Below are positions 35,460-48,557 of a stretch of DNA of 64,000 nucleotides, one piece after another. Origin of the DNA: Trichobilharzia szidati (Eukaryota > Platyhelminthes > Trematoda > Strigeidida > Schistosomatidae). The number at the start of each line of letters is the position of its first letter. Within the stretch, counting starts at the first letter, position 1. The translations under genes and the position numbers were made by a program. The stretch lies in contig OX235275.1 of the NCBI GenBank assembly GCA_944472155.2, positions 30,246,865 through 30,310,864 of the forward strand, read 5' to 3'. Under the pieces are notes generated by a model, which saw only the letters and a list, made by a program, of their open reading frames with translations, did no database searches and had not been told where the DNA came from.

Positions 35460-36720
35460 ATTCTGAAGTATTTCAGCTTCACCTTGTAGGTTTAATAGAA
35501 AACTAATCCACTGCAGACAGAGCTGTAGAATTCAAGTTCAGTATTGACGAACTGATGGACAATACTACAAATAGTGCTACCGCCTTCACTACAGCCATCA
35601 GATTGGAGCGAATTCGGCGGGAGACAGTAGGTGGTATCAATGAAGAAGCTTGCTTGGAAAGATATTGGAAATAACTCGCTGAAAGTGATGTTCAAGGGAA
35701 CGCATACAAATGTTTAAGCCAGGAAGGAGAGACTCGAAAAAGAATAGCTGACAATGGACATCAACCCGGACGCCAACCGAGTAGAGGAAAGGAGTTGAAT
35801 GGAGAAGAGGATGGTGAAATTGAAGATGACTACTCAATGCAAGGACGGGCAACAGTAGCAGAAGCTGAATTTAGCACACCCTGAACTGAATTAAGCAGTA
35901 GAGAAGAGATCAGGTCGATACCTATGCGCGAACAGATCAACGCAGATGACGAAATCGATATAAGATGTTCATGGGAACCGACTACAAGTCAGGGCAAACA
36001 AATCAAACAGTGGGTTGATTACTTCAATGGACTTGTCAATCGACCATCATCACCAACAAAATCACACACAGAACTATCTGTCAGTGGACACCGATCCTCC
36101 AACGAAAGCCGAGATTCCAAATGCGATCAAGTTAGTGAAGTCCAGTAAGGAATGCAGCAGGAGCAGATAAAATTCCCTTCGAAGCTTTGAAAAAGGTTCC
36201 AGAGACTGAAGCAGATGTCCTCACACTATTGTTGTTGTGAGAGCTATCTACTAGCCAAATTGGTAGACAGTAATTTACGTTCCCAAGTTTTGTCGTGAGA
36301 AAATGTGAACAAAGATTGATTCAAAACCGACCACAGCAGACTTTGCTTAGGCGGATGCAGTTAACAGATAGAGGATTTGACATTCAAGAAACAATCACAA
36401 ATAGATGAAAGATTAACTTTACGTGAGAAACAACCAATCGGAAGACTGTGTTTGTTTGCTTAAAAATCCATAGTAATGTACATGAAAATATATAAATATG
36501 CGTTGATTTCCTTAATAAATGATCTGTTGCCTGACTCTTGCCTTCTGTCGTTACATTGTAACAAAGTCTTTGGAAGGAAGAGGAGGTTCACACTGATTGG
36601 AAGAAAGGTTGGCTACCTCATCAAGCTGTCAGAGAAGCATGACCTAGGACTGTGTAACAACTGACTGGCGTGGAATAATGATATTGTACACTCACGGCCA
36701 GTAAAATGCAGGGTCACATC
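35460..36720 (+). mobile_element. Decayed RTE middle region in unit 3, cut by a BEL/Pao LTR
   Basis: Plus-strand fragments FTTAIRLERIRRETVGGI, NEEACLERYWK, KQIKQWVDYFNGLVNRPSS (35,924-36,148) and GRKVGYLIKLSEKHDLG match the RTE linker between endonuclease and RT. Homologous stretches: 40,340-41,460 (minus) and 62,480-63,700 (plus). The sequence runs straight into the LTR at 36,721. Confidence 0.7.
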
Positions 36721-37027
36721 TGTCATGGAATATGAACATTAAACATTGGTTCATTGACCTTGGTCGCCATTGGCGGGCAACCCGAAGGCATGAATGGTTC
36801 GATCGTGTGCGAATTGGATGAAAACGGAAGAATACGAATAAAAGTACTTTATAGTTTTGTCTAAAACATTTGTCTATAGACTTGTATACATTTTCGCTTT
36901 AATTGCCAAACAATATAACTTCGTTCACAGAATACTGGTGTTTTGGAGTTAAAGTCGAGAAAATGCATTATCATTATCGGTTCAAAGCGTCTTCCTTACA
37001 AAAGGAATTAAGCGCTAAGTTCCTTGA
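36721..37027 (+). repeat. 5' LTR of the BEL/Pao fragment
   Basis: About 307 bp, alignable to the solo LTR at 11,771-12,091. It contains an aataaaagta polyadenylation-like motif near 36,838. It is preceded by gtcacatc, matching the empty-site context of sister units. Confidence 0.75.
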
Positions 37028-39094
37028 TAGCTTTTATTCGTCTGTTCGTTTTCTGGAGCGCCTTCTGCAACTCTTCCGGGTGTACCTAATAGATCTGCAG
37101 CCAGATTCTCTTTGTACACGGATTATCAACGCAGTTTGGATCCTTTGGTGACGTTGGATAATGCCTGGGTCAAGGAAGGGACGTGGCACTGTGGAAGCAG
37201 TCAAAAAAGTAAGTAACGATGAGTTGCCTGGTAATTGTAATGATATTCATGATGCTCAGCATGGTGAGTGTTATGTTTACGCTTCGCCGTTTAGGGATAG
37301 TAGTGCCCCAAGGCTCCCTAAATTTGAACCTCGATACTTTGTTGGAAACTCAGCCGACTACCCACAGTTTATCGAAGAGTTTGAGGTTATGTTGAGTGGT
37401 TTTGTATTAAATGATGAAATGAAATTGATGTATTGGTTGAGGTATTGCACCGGTGTGGCTGCAAGAGCCATACAGAGCTGCAATTTTATGTCCCCGAACG
37501 AAGGATATACCGAGGCAATGAGGATACTACTTCAAAGGTTTGGGAAACCATTTTTGAGATCCCGTAGGATTTTCGAGAAAGGGAAAGGTAATGGATCACA
37601 GCTAAACGATAATTCATTGTAACTCGCAGAGTTCTTGGATAATTTAATGGTATACAGAAATACTCTGGTTTACTTTAACAATTTGGATGAGTTGAACTCA
37701 AGTTCTGTGCTTGAGACTGTTGCCAAGAGATTACAAAGGAAGTTCATAAAGGTCTGTTCATGTCTAGAGGAGGAGGGTTTAGAGCCCGGGTTAGATGACA
37801 TTGTGAGCCTGGTCAAGGACAGTGTCAACCAAGCTTTGAGCAAGTTTCCTAGTGTACTGCATCCCGTCCATGGAATGGAGAAATCAGAGAGCGAAACGCA
37901 ATCATTTATGATGAAAGGGTCTCAGCGTAGTGGATATCGAGAAGGCTTTATGGTGTCTAGTAATCCATACAAACCTAATGAGTTTGACAGCTTTAGTGGA
38001 ACGTACCCAACAGATAGGTTACAAGCTGCAAGACAAACACGGTTGTGCTTCGTCCATTTGCAAGAAGTGCGTACAAAAGCGAACTGTGAAGCAGTGAGCA
38101 AGCTTAGTGGTGAGCTAAATGTGAAGTCAGCGTCATCAAGCTCTGACTGTGAATCGTGTGACGATAATGGTGCGGTTAAGAAGCCTGTAGCTGCAACTGG
38201 TAAGCAGTTGTTGAATAGATTGTCACGCACGACACCACAGTTTGTGCAGAAGAAGAGGGTTACAGTTTCAGAGTCCACTTCTGACTTCACAAGTTTACAA
38301 GGTATTACTAGTCAGAGTAACAGTATAAAACCTTTAGGGATTTATGAGGAAGACCTCAAATCATCTACTGCTGTTATTGAAGAGGTTGAAAATGATGAAG
38401 TCGATCATACAAATGGCAATAAAGTGGATATTTGTGACAATGGTCAAGACAGTGCTCATTTATCTTTGGCTGATCATGATGAGATAAGCGGAATGCCTAC
38501 TACTACTGAGTTGAACAAATGTTCTGTACAGATTGAACGTGATGTAGAATTAAAGGCAGATGTGGTCGCAGTAATTATGGATACTCATGAGACCGTCAGT
38601 GTAAATGACCCGTTTGTAGTCCACTTATTGATGGATGTTAATTCTAAACTGGAGCTAATTATAAAGGATAGCAGTGGTTGTAATCCCGCGCTTAGACAAC
38701 TTCCTAAAGTTCAAAGAACATCAGCCTCGGATCCACTGCTAAGTTCATCAACCTGTTTCACTCAGTGGTCAGTGGTGTTGTCATCCACATTGAAGGTGAC
38801 TTCCACGAAGTCATGTGTCTTGCGCTGTGACTATGATAGTATCGGTCATTTTGAAAGGACGAAAGTCAATGGTCAGTGTAGTGAGGATAAGCCAACTGGG
38901 TATGAGAGTGTAACTGTTAAACTGACTTGTACGAAAAACGCATTTCAGTCCTTTAGCCTAAATAAAGTTTCTGCAAATTTCTTATCACTGAAACGATATC
39001 CGCTTATCCAAGTCGACTCTATTCCGATTCGTATTGCGGATATTTATCACGACAGGAATTTCCTGTTGATACACTCCCTGAGGATCTCATATTA
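36721..39094 (+). mobile_element. BEL/Pao-type LTR retrotransposon, 5' LTR and gag only
   Basis: 5' LTR at 36,721-37,027 (starts TGTCATGG, ends near ccttga), untranslated leader, then a gag-like frame. Reverse transcriptase, integrase and 3' LTR are missing: sequence after 39,095 is loop 1'. The uninterrupted target is seen at about 63,437 in unit 5 and about 40,543 in unit 4. Only the left side of the insertion is preserved. Confidence 0.8.
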
Positions 39095-39095
39095 G
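37161..39095 (+). pseudogene. BEL/Pao gag (and possible protease start), one internal stop
   Basis: A single reading frame of 644 codons broken once by TAA at 37,620-37,622; both sides stay in the same frame. Residues ~51-180 carry the BEL/Pao gag signature: LPKFEPRYFVGNSADYPQF ... FEVML ... GVAARAIQSC ... ILLQRFGKP. After the stop, LAEFLDNLMVYRNTL continues the same domain. The second half is Ser/Thr- and acid-rich; near its end VTVKLTCTKNAFQSFSLNKV may correspond to the protease region, but no catalytic DSG/DTG is visible. The frame stops at the junction with loop 1'. No zinc knuckle seen. The element is defective. Confidence 0.75.
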
Positions 39096-39555
39096 ATTTC
39101 GTTGTTTATGAAAGAAGCAGTTCGATATCGCGATTCGAATTATCAGTCTCAACATGATGCTTCTAGGATGCACTATGAATCTGCACTTCACATTCATCAA
39201 CTTTCGATGCACACAACTCGATGGTGTCACCATGAATTCTACACTGGGTTCGATTTGGGCGGATTTCTTTCTTGCTAAGTTCCAGAATGCTTCACTAAAA
39301 TGAGTTCTAGATAAAATGGATCGCCATTTCCATCATCTTGATAATGTGTTTGTAAATCTTGATAAGAAAGTTGAAGATGAGGATTTGTTAATACAATTTG
39401 ATGATGTAGATGCATCCCTCACATTCACTCATGAAGAAGAAGCAGGACATGCTGGTTGATTAAACTTTGTTGATGTTCGATAGAAGGAGAAGCGAGGAGG
39501 GTCCATTCAGGAGAGGTGTGAATACAAGACCACATCTGTGGGAGAATACACACAT
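39095..39555 (-). other. Loop 1': central spacer between units 3 and 4
   Basis: Direct copy of loop 1 at 9,488-9,940, with scattered substitutions and small indels that break the protein-like frame seen there. Its left edge abuts the BEL/Pao fragment and its right edge abuts 2.7 kb of unit 4 absent from unit 2. Confidence 0.65.
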
Positions 39556-39782
39556 TTCTCGAGTTTCTTACCTATCCGATACAAAATGAATTTAGTGAGA
39601 TGCTACATGAATAGAGCAAGAAGCATTTGTAGAGATGACTGATTGGAAAATGAATTAGGATACATCCTAACCTTGTTAGTTTAATGGTGTGATTTCAGGT
39701 AGATGCATCATTGTTTTGCACAGAACAGCGTTGAGCAAGAAGGTATTCCTTCCAGCGATATTATTCTCAGTGTGTACACTCA

Positions 39783-39870
39783 GACGTGCGTTGGTGGCAC
39801 AGTGGGTAGGACTCTAGCCGATAATGCACATGGTCCGTGGTTCGTTTCCCTGTCGACGCTCACCTGATAT
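39783..39870 (+). mobile_element. tRNA-like pol III promoter, probably a SINE head
   Basis: A-box-like TGGCACAGTGG at 39,795-39,805 and B-box-like GGTTCGTTTCC at 39,839-39,849, spaced 33 bp apart as in tRNA genes. I could not fold a convincing T stem or anticodon arm, so a tRNA-derived SINE or tRNA pseudogene is likelier than a functional tRNA. Confidence 0.4.
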
Positions 39871-40329
39871 CTATGGTTGGCCTGTAACATTTAGGCTAAC
39901 GATATCGCATGCTGAAAATTCCATACTTGTAGCAAATATTTACGGTGTAGAATCAAGCCATAATCAAGCTAAAAAATATAGGTGAAATATTTTTAGCGAA
40001 GTATCGTAGCGAAAGAAGCATGTGTCATGTGTCATTAGAATATTGACATCTGAGATAACTAAAATCGCTTATCGATCAGAAACTAACGTGAGAGCAAATA
40101 AGAATATATTAGCAGTGCTCAACCTAGATGGAAATTGCATGGAATGAAAGTTACGAATATTGGTAATAAGTGGGATAGGGTGAACAGGTCACGGTGGTGC
40201 TGGAACAGTATGATACAATTGAGAAAGGAACGAGCGAGAATAGGGCGAAAGAAAATTTACGGAATTTAGTGTTAATATTAATCAGGTTCATTGAAGATTC
40301 AATGATGGATTAAACACATTTCTGTGCAG

Positions 40330-41460
40330 AGTTTCAGAATTATCTGTGGAAAGGCTTCTCGAAGTAGATGAATTTGTTGAGGTAGTGGTTTGACCCCCAT
40401 TCTTCGCTTTGTTCTGTGATGATGACGATGCGCAGAGTTGCAATTTAATCAGCACATGATTCACCTAACTCGAATGCAGCTGGTTCCGGTGTGGCTCGGG
40501 TAGTCTTGTATCCAGCCGGTTCACTGTGTTTTCTCTCTTCAGGATAATGTGATTCGGTATTTTACTGGGCGTGAGTGTACAATATCATTATTCCACGCCA
40601 GTCAGTTGTTGCACAGTCCTAGGTCATGCTTCTCTGACAGCTTGACGAGGTAGCCAACCTTTCTTCCAATCGGTGTGAACCTCCTCTTCCTTCCAAAGAC
40701 TTTGTTACAATAGTGTGAGGATATCTGCTTCAGTCTCTGGAACCATTTTCAAAGCTTCGAGGGGAATTTCATCTGCTCCTGTTGCATTCCTTACTGGACT
40801 TCACTAACTTGATCGCATTTGGAATCTCGGCTTTCGTTGGAGGATCGGTGTCCACTGACAGATAGTTCTGTGTGTGCTTTTGTTGGTGATGATGGTCGAT
40901 TGGCAAGTCCATTGAAGTAGTCAACCCATTGTTTGATTTGATTGCCTTCATTTGTAATCGTTTCTCATGAAATTCTTTTATTGGTTTCATCATCTGAGTT
41001 GATTTATTCGCGTATAGCGACCGACCTGATCTCTTCTCTACTGCTTTATTCAGTTCAGGGTGCGCTAAACTCAGCTTCCGCTTCTGTTGCCCATCTTTGC
41101 ATTGAGTAGCCATCTTCAATTTCACAATCCTCCTCTACTTTCAACTCCTCTCCCCTCCTCGATTGGCGTCCAGGTTGGTGTCCGTTGTCAGCTATTCTTT
41201 TTCGTGTCTCTTCTTTCTGACTTAAACATTCGTACGTGTTCCCTTGAACATCACCTCCAGCGAGTTAGTTCCAATATCCTTCCATGCAGGCCTCTGCATT
41301 GATGCCACCTTCTGTCTCCCGCCAAATTCGCTCCAATCTGATGGCTGTAGTGAAGGCGGTAGCACTCTTTGTAGTATTGTCCATCAGTTCATCAATATTG
41401 AACTTGAATTCTACTGGTCTGTCTGAAGTTTATTGATTTTCTAATAAACCTCCAAGGTGA
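40330..41460 (-). mobile_element. Decayed RTE middle region in unit 4
   Basis: Inverted counterpart of 35,460-36,720. Minus-strand fragments include FTTAIRLE-type and YFNGLANRPS-type motifs. It retains the site where the BEL/Pao element inserted in unit 3, empty here. Confidence 0.65.
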
Positions 41461-41729
41461 AGTTGAAATACTTCAGAATAACTGTCAACAGTCTGAAGAA
41501 GATCAAACTGAAAAATGATACTCTTCACTAATATGCATTTTTCTTATATTATTCATATGATAAAAATCTCCAAAGTGCTTATGTGCAGGTTTGCAGCCAG
41601 CTCAAAGTGACACCAGAAGGTCGACTTGAATGGGCGAATTCAGAGGAGGCTTTGTGGTTCACTCAAAACGCAATGAGTGAATGAACAATGCAAATATTGC
41701 AAAAACTAATCATGGGATGATGAGAAGAC

Positions 41730-42380
41730 GACGAAACGTCTGCATCTTGAGTATGACTGATGACAACAACGAACGCCAATCGCCGTCGACTAGAGTTGTT
41801 TTGCAGCGGTTTCTTCTTTTACTTAGCTAGGTAGCATCACGTCAACTACAGGTAGTAGGACACACGGAGAAGACAACGCCAGTCATAATTCGAAAAGCAA
41901 GACGCGCATTCCTCAAATTGAAGTCAGTGTGGAAATCTTCTTCACTCAGCCAGCATGAAGATGACAAATGTCGAGTCAGTAAATCATTTTTTCAATATAG
42001 ATTGGAAACTCTGGTGTGAATCACCGAGTGTATAATCAACTGGCTACTGCACGAGGTATTCAACAACTGCTTTCAATGATTACATATTTGATAGCAAACG
42101 GCCAGCTGGAAGCAGTTGACAACAACACACGCTGCAGTGAAACAAACGGAGGAGCAGCCGATTGCTCGACGAATGTGAATAATGAAATTGAGATGGACTG
42201 GTCAAATTCGAATGAGACTGTCGAGAGATCGATGTTAGACATGAACTCGTATGTGAAACGATGAGTTCAGCATTAGTCAGAGGTTGGCATGGAGGAGACT
42301 GTTAGTGAAGGAGGGGAAGAGAGATTGTGGTCCAACGTGTGTCTGTCACAGCAGAATAGTAGGAAATAGACGAAATGCTT
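41730..42380 (+). mobile_element. Decayed RTE 3' half in unit 4
   Basis: Plus-strand counterpart of 34,560-35,230. A plausible-looking splice acceptor (tttttcaatatag at 41,988-42,000) precedes an open frame to 42,264, but the nucleotide sequence aligns with RTE and the frame is not the RTE frame. Confidence 0.62.
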
Positions 42381-44547
42381 TTGATGACCCATGTTTCACT
42401 CGGAGACCAAGGGAACAATAATGACAATAATGACTCATGCGTGAATGGGCACTCAACGAGAGATTCAAATCAGCCTGTTACTAAATCAGATGGTAATTTG
42501 CTCTGCTGCTTTCATTTGTGAGTAGAAATGTCAGACAGGCTATGCATGACAATGAGGTGAAGGACAGCGCCAAGTCGGCAGTCATGCTTAATTAATGAAA
42601 ATAATCAATGCAGAAAACTTATGGCCAACCCACCATACATTCTTCTTCTCTGATTTGACCTCAAATGACAGAAAAACATCTGAATGTAGGTGGAGTTGAG
42701 GTGAGACGAGATGAAAGCGCCTTTCTGAATTTCACTAGAGCTTTTGCCGGAAAAGTTCATGCCGACAACATCGTGTTCATTAATTAGCTGCATTCCGATC
42801 AGTCAGAGCAGAGAAACATTTTCAGTTAATTGCGCACAGAATTGGCATAGAAGTGTAATTATCTGTTTGCTTTCACAGAAATTAACGTTCTTTTGAATAA
42901 TGCAAATTTCAGTCAACCTGCTTGAAACAGCTTAGGCATAGAAAACTGCTGGCCGTTTAGTTTGTTAGTTATTTCTGATTATTTATGTGGCATCCACATT
43001 GACAGTCATTGCGCGTTGGGCGTGATCTAGAGGCTTGCTTTTGTATTTTGTGTAATCGAAGAAGGCGTACAATTCAGAGGTGACGTCCAATAGGTTTTCA
43101 TTATATCCTCAAGTAGTTTGCAAAGAAAATCGACTGTGTTCTCGTTGTTAGTTAAAGTGTAATATCGCCGGTTGTAGGACATTTATCTCGCTTACTGGAG
43201 AAGACTGATAAGGTCAGAGTTGCAGGCATTGAGGGACTTGAAAATTCTCATTGAGTCATGTGAACAAAAAGGTGTTGAGTGAAGAGATATTCCTTCTGGC
43301 GTTATGCTTTGCAAACTGTACAATTCCATATCTGAAAAAGTATGCATAGCGAAGTGTCTCAGCGACAGAATTGATGTATGTGAAATGATGTGTCATCGAA
43401 ATTGTAAATCTCATATACCGAATTTCGCCAGTCAATTATAAACTCAAGTTGAGCGAGGTGATCTAGCTGACGGGTTTGACAAGTGCTAAAGCCGGATGGG
43501 AATGGAGTGGAGTGATATTCAAAGTAACAATTGAGGTAATTATGGTGAGAAGTTGAATAAGTAACGGTGATGTGTACAAGAGATACGTGGACATCACTTT
43601 TGTAATCTCCTGTAAACAGGACAATTTTGAGGACATGCTAGACTTTTGAACAGCTACCATCCAGTAATTCACTGACAATAGAGAAGGACGCCAACACGAA
43701 AATATATTTTCCTGGAGGTCCATATAACAAGACGTGAACAAGATGCAAGTCTGTGGAAGATCCATCTACAGAAAGCTGACATGGAACGCGCGACCTACCA
43801 ACTCTGTGAGGATTATCTTCTCTCCGAACCTTCTCTATGATTCGCTTGAACGTGAACGTGAAGTATAGTCTATGTTCGCCGGCCTCGTCAATGTGCCTCA
43901 CTGATTCACCTGGTCATGTGGAGCTAGGTTTGTTGTCCGTACACAGTGTTCGTTATCCAACCGTACCACCGATCACTCGCTCCCTGTTATGCTTTCATGA
44001 GGGATAGTGTAGAGGTTGTCCAACTCAGATCTATTCCATCACTACTACGCGTGAACCCACAAAACATATCCACATTTATCTGTCGAATACCTGAGTGGTT
44101 TGCTAAAGTAGTACGAATCAAAATTCTCCGAACCGCAGAAGCAATCGCAATTCACATGTTCAATCCTCAACTCTCCATACAGAAGAGTTTCACTTATTTG
44201 ATTGAATCTGAAATGATCATGACTTATCTTGACATCAAATCGAAACTGTTGCTTCGCATTCATCTTCCTAGTTCCTTTCTCAATTGTATGATATTGTTCC
44301 CACACCACCGTAGGCTATTCAATCTCGCCTATTTTACCACCCTTGTTACCTTGACTCTCAATCTATTCAGCTTCCATCCAAGTTGAGCTCTTCCTAACCT
44401 CGTCAGCTAGATGACCTCACTTAACTGGCTCATTTATCTCATTTGAGTTTCTTACAGACTAGCGGATTTCCTTATCTGAGATTCATAATTGTTATTACAC
44501 ATCCTTGGAATTATTCATTTCGCTTCTAACGCAGTTATCTATATACT

Positions 44548-44572
44548 AATATATATATATATATATATATAT
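44548..44572. repeat. (AT)n microsatellite in unit 4
   Basis: Pure AT run, homologous to those in units 2 and 3. Confidence 0.9.
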
Positions 44573-45718
44573 TAGTGTGATATTATATCGCTCATGCTTG
44601 AAGTAACTGGAAAGAGTACCTCTTTTTCGCTTTTATATTTCAAAAATCTTTTCATGTTGTCATATACAGGAGTGGTAACTATAACACTGTAGTGACATTC
44701 TTTGGAAGAAGGACAGCAAGAACATTGATCACGGCTTTGCGGGTAGTGCCACTTATCTAAGATTTCACTCCGTCTAACAACTAAAAACCTGGGATGGAGG
44801 ACGACATTTACTGTGAAATGCGATCAGTAATGTTTAAGATGCTTGAGTGATAGTGAAATTGAATTCGTATCTGGTGAATTTCCAATCATACTGTAGAAAT
44901 TTTATATGCATTCTGCTGGACACGAAATTGAGAAGACGAGATGTTATCTCGGAACACTGGCTAGTGGACAAAAATAAAGTCCACAAATCCCTTCATGAGT
45001 ACTATTATTAGTGAAGGTCGGAGACACAATGTTGTATCAACGAAGAGATATTCAACTGAGATCGGTTGTTCTTTCGTGTAGTGATGCTGTAGGAGGTGTT
45101 TGCTTGTTTTATAAAACATTGCAAGCAGAAGTAGTATTGGCTCACTTCATAGTGAAAAATGGTTCTATGAAAACTCAATGAAAATATTTCAACACACTAA
45201 GACGTGAAGCTGTTGAGGCTGATCGGAATTGAGTCTGCTGAACACAAATGGACTGCAGACGTTCATCAACAGCTATCCTCACTGACTGGCTGCACACTCA
45301 GGCCAACTAAAACAGATTGCAGAGAACATGGGTAAGAGGCAACTTCATAGTGAAGTCGTTTCACCAGGACTCCAGTGGACCCCCAGATTTAACAGAACAA
45401 CCAGTTGAAGTGAAAATTCTGAGTGATGAACAGCACAACTCAGACAAACACAGTATTTCACATACATCATTCAAGGTGTATCAGTCACACACACAGTGAA
45501 ATGTGAAAATGACATCACTCATCTCACACTGACACAGAAACACCATCGACTGCACACACACTCACTGAATTATTATCTATCGATTCACCAATCATCAACT
45601 CCATTTCTCTCTCATCCACTCACACAATCACATACTCAGTCAAGATGAGAGTGTTTCCATTGGTCACGTTGGACGACCAACTGAAACACGTGTCCGCATC
45701 ACACTCATCCTGCATGGC

Positions 45719-45731
45719 ATATATATACACG
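45719..45731 (+). promoter_or_regulatory. TATA-like box of MEG-like gene copy 4
   Basis: The motif atatatatacacg lies about 70-80 bases before the ATG, in the same context as in copy 2. The CATCAT-rich 5' UTR is a few codons shorter in this copy, showing length variation outside the coding exons. Confidence 0.45.
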
Positions 45732-45796
45732 TGAATGTTTCCTGTGATATCATCATCATCCTCATCATCGACGAGTGTTGTTCCAATTCAGTGAGA

Positions 45797-46021
45797 ATGG
45801 TGAGTGTGCGTGTGTAGGAGATTTGATGGTCATGTTGGTTCATGCTATTTCTGTTTAGATCTGCTATCTGCTTGTTACACTGGTGGTGATTTCAGTTGGA
45901 GACGGTGCAATTATGAACCCGAGTATTCCAGATACCACCACGGCCGCTGCAGTTTATGTTGCTCCCAATTCCACTCTCAAACGTAAGTTGAACTTTACTA
46001 TGTGTACATCTGAAATGAATA

Positions 46022-46056
<35 letters not shown>

Positions 46057-46915
46057 GTTTGTTTGCACGAACCATGTACTAGTTGATTGTGTGAAACATA
46101 CTGTCTCCAGTCATTGTGTATTGTAGCGATGTATGTTGGTGCAATCCTACTTGTAGTTTCCACATTTGTGCTATCACTCTTGATGTTATTCACATATATT
46201 GAATGATGAAATAATTTGAAATATATATCTGCATATATGTATATATTCGCTCAACATTTCATTATTGAATCAGACAAGAAGTTGCAGCTGTTGGTTAGCA
46301 GGGAATTGATTGATTTCATGAATTCCTAATGGACTGACATTGGTTGGAGAACGATCGGATAGCCAGGGGCTGAGCATTCTGGAGAGCGGTTGACTCCCAG
46401 TCAAGTGTTTCATGCTCTAGTGGGGAGTCGTGATCAATGAGGAAGATTAGGTGAGGTGTGGAGAGAAATATTCTCCACTGATGACACTGTTTTGTGTCCA
46501 TCGCTAGTGACATATTATTGATCGGCGAATTTGAGAACTGATGTGATGGTCATTGGACTGGAACCCAGTGGCTCAATGTTGGGTGAGCTCGCCTTAAAAC
46601 CGAGAGCTCCAGGCTTCGAACTGTCACTCCAGCTTGACGAACCAGGTTTGTGTACTCCCTCTGGCTGCTTTTCCAATGCTTCTCTAACCGATGTCAGTTC
46701 ATGATGAAATCCTGAAGACAGAGTGATTATTTCTCAAAATGTCAGTGTGTGAATGCTGCGTCATTTTGATCATGCTCTTCTCTGTATTCCTTCCAGATAA
46801 AGAAGTCGATGTGTCTGGCGAAAGACGCAAAGCTACACAGCGAATGGCTCATAATATGTGGTGGGTGTGTTTCTTCCAACCCATTTTGTGTGTATATATT
46901 CTTATTAATCTGTGA
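45797..46915 (+). CDS. MEG-like small secreted protein, copy 4 (short-intron form)
   Basis: Exons: 45,797-45,799 (ATG), 45,859-45,982 and 46,797-46,915. Introns are 59 and 814 bp. The intron 1 acceptor reads TTTCTGTTTAG, one base different from copy 2. The protein has the Gly variant at the cleavage site, like copies 3 and 5. The terminal exon differs from copy 2 only at one third-codon position (CTT for CTC, Leu). Intron 2 has a long (AT)n run near its 5' end and no RTE. The gene points into loop 2', towards copy 5 in convergent orientation. Confidence 0.7.
46026..46056. repeat. (AT)n microsatellite in intron 2 of copy 4
   Basis: The longest AT run of the set, about 45-75 bases downstream of the exon 2 donor. 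Confidence 0.9.
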
Positions 46916-46970
46916 TTACAACGACCACCCAGCTCTTTCCTATTCTCATATCTGTTCACTGAGTTGAGTA

Positions 46971-46976
46971 AATAAA
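46971..46976 (+). terminator. Polyadenylation signal AATAAA, copy 4
   Basis: AATAAA 55 bases past the stop at 46,913-46,915. Confidence 0.6.
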
Positions 46977-48557
46977 CTTCGGGGAGTATTTTCACCGTGT
47001 TTTCATTTTTTTGTGATTATTCACAGGAATAATATGGGACTTGTGAAAAGAGTGGGATGTGTAGCCACCGAAGTTGACTGATTGTCGTTTTAGGTCAGAG
47101 AAACAACCCTCGTATCCTACTGTATGTCTGTATATCCACGACTTGCTTGAGAAATGCACAGCAACAGCACTCTCCACAGACACCGAGAAGACGGTTATTT
47201 GGAGAAAAATCTACTGCATTCTATGCACCTTTATTAAGATCAACAACCAAAACTACACGAATTTTGCTGTTAGGTAGCTATTTATAACAGATAAGATTCG
47301 AGTAGAAAACGAGTGGTGTGGACCACAATTAGTTGGCCAAACTACAACCGTCATAATAGGATACAGTAGTGCATGTTTGTACTGAACTGAACTGAACTGA
47401 ATGCATCCGGTGCTACTTGTTGTGTCTACGCCTGTTGATTGTAAAGAGTTTCATGAACTGGACTGCTCTGCTAGTACGCCAATTTGTTCGTTCTATCAAA
47501 AGGAAATGCTGGCTTGTAACTGTAATTTATTGTATGATGCACATTATCAATGTCAACGTCACACAATCACACGGAGAAGCATCACAGCTAGAGATTTATC
47601 ACCTAGAAAATCAAAGATTAAGGATCTGGTCAACTTGTGATTTACGAAGGCCATCACAATGATATGCAGTCTAAGGGTAAACAGGATAATGATCACAAGG
47701 GTAATCGAAACATCCAAACAAGCAGCATTATTGTGGTTGGGTCACTCAGGACGTATTTTTCAAGTAATTAAGCCGTCACATGTGTTACTGCGTCCGTGTA
47801 ACATTTCACCACATCAATGTTATTCGTTTGTAAACTGAGCCACCTGATCAGCTGCTGGCACTGCGTCTGTGTATTAGTGAGTCATGCATTAGTGAAGTCC
47901 GTTTGTAAAGTAACCTACAAAGAACTAACGATATTACGGCCTTTGTAGAGTCACTAAATGCCACCTCTCACTAAATCTTTCATAGTTTGAAAACACTCTC
48001 CTAAAATCTCCCTCTAACTGAACTCATATCGTGATCAAACCTCAAACCTAATGAAACAAATAGCTGCTAACTGACAGACTGAAATTCCTCTAGTTGTCGA
48101 GTGTTGGTCCACGAGGATTTTCTTGTGTACAGGTTTGATCAATAGGTGAATTCAACCAGAGAAGCCTTGAAAATGCCACTAGGAATACTAGAAATCTGTT
48201 TCAATCAATCATCGGATTTCCCAGCATAGTGCTGATTAGGTTCTAAATGTTAGTCGTATCTAACTGCATACACGAAGCTGTGTGTGCGGAGAGATAATCG
48301 CTGATGACATTAGTAGCATAATTTAGAATTCACAGTCGATTGATATCATCTCAGTGGCTGATGGATGGGCGTATTCAACATGTCACCTGCATGTACTGCG
48401 TCGTTTCCCTGTTGCTGCATAATGTGCATAGTTATCAATGGTTCCCTAATTGACCTCAGTTCTTGACGAAACTTGAAGCGGTATCTTAGTTTTTCTTGAT
48501 AACTCATGCGCACAGTAGAAATTGACGCTGTTCTGTAGTCTTTAGTATTATTTGTTA

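Larger units (their letters stand above)
26870..36720 (+). repeat. Unit 3, forward copy of the gene-bearing repeat
   Basis: The unit begins in a decayed RTE tail, carries the MEG-like gene on the minus strand (28,772-31,046), and ends in RTE remnants. A BEL/Pao LTR interrupts it at 36,721. From 31,300 to 34,550 no supported coding sequence is seen. It is very similar to unit 5 across about 27,620-32,860. Confidence 0.8.

Noticed and set aside
39783..39860. A functional tRNA gene
   Set aside because: A and B boxes are present, but no consistent cloverleaf could be drawn.
42001..42264. A terminal-exon-like open frame after a good splice acceptor, also in units 3 and 5, rich in Asn/Thr/Ser
   Set aside because: The nucleotide sequence aligns block by block with the 3' half of the RTE element, in a different frame from the RTE protein. 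Unit 1 has a stop in it.
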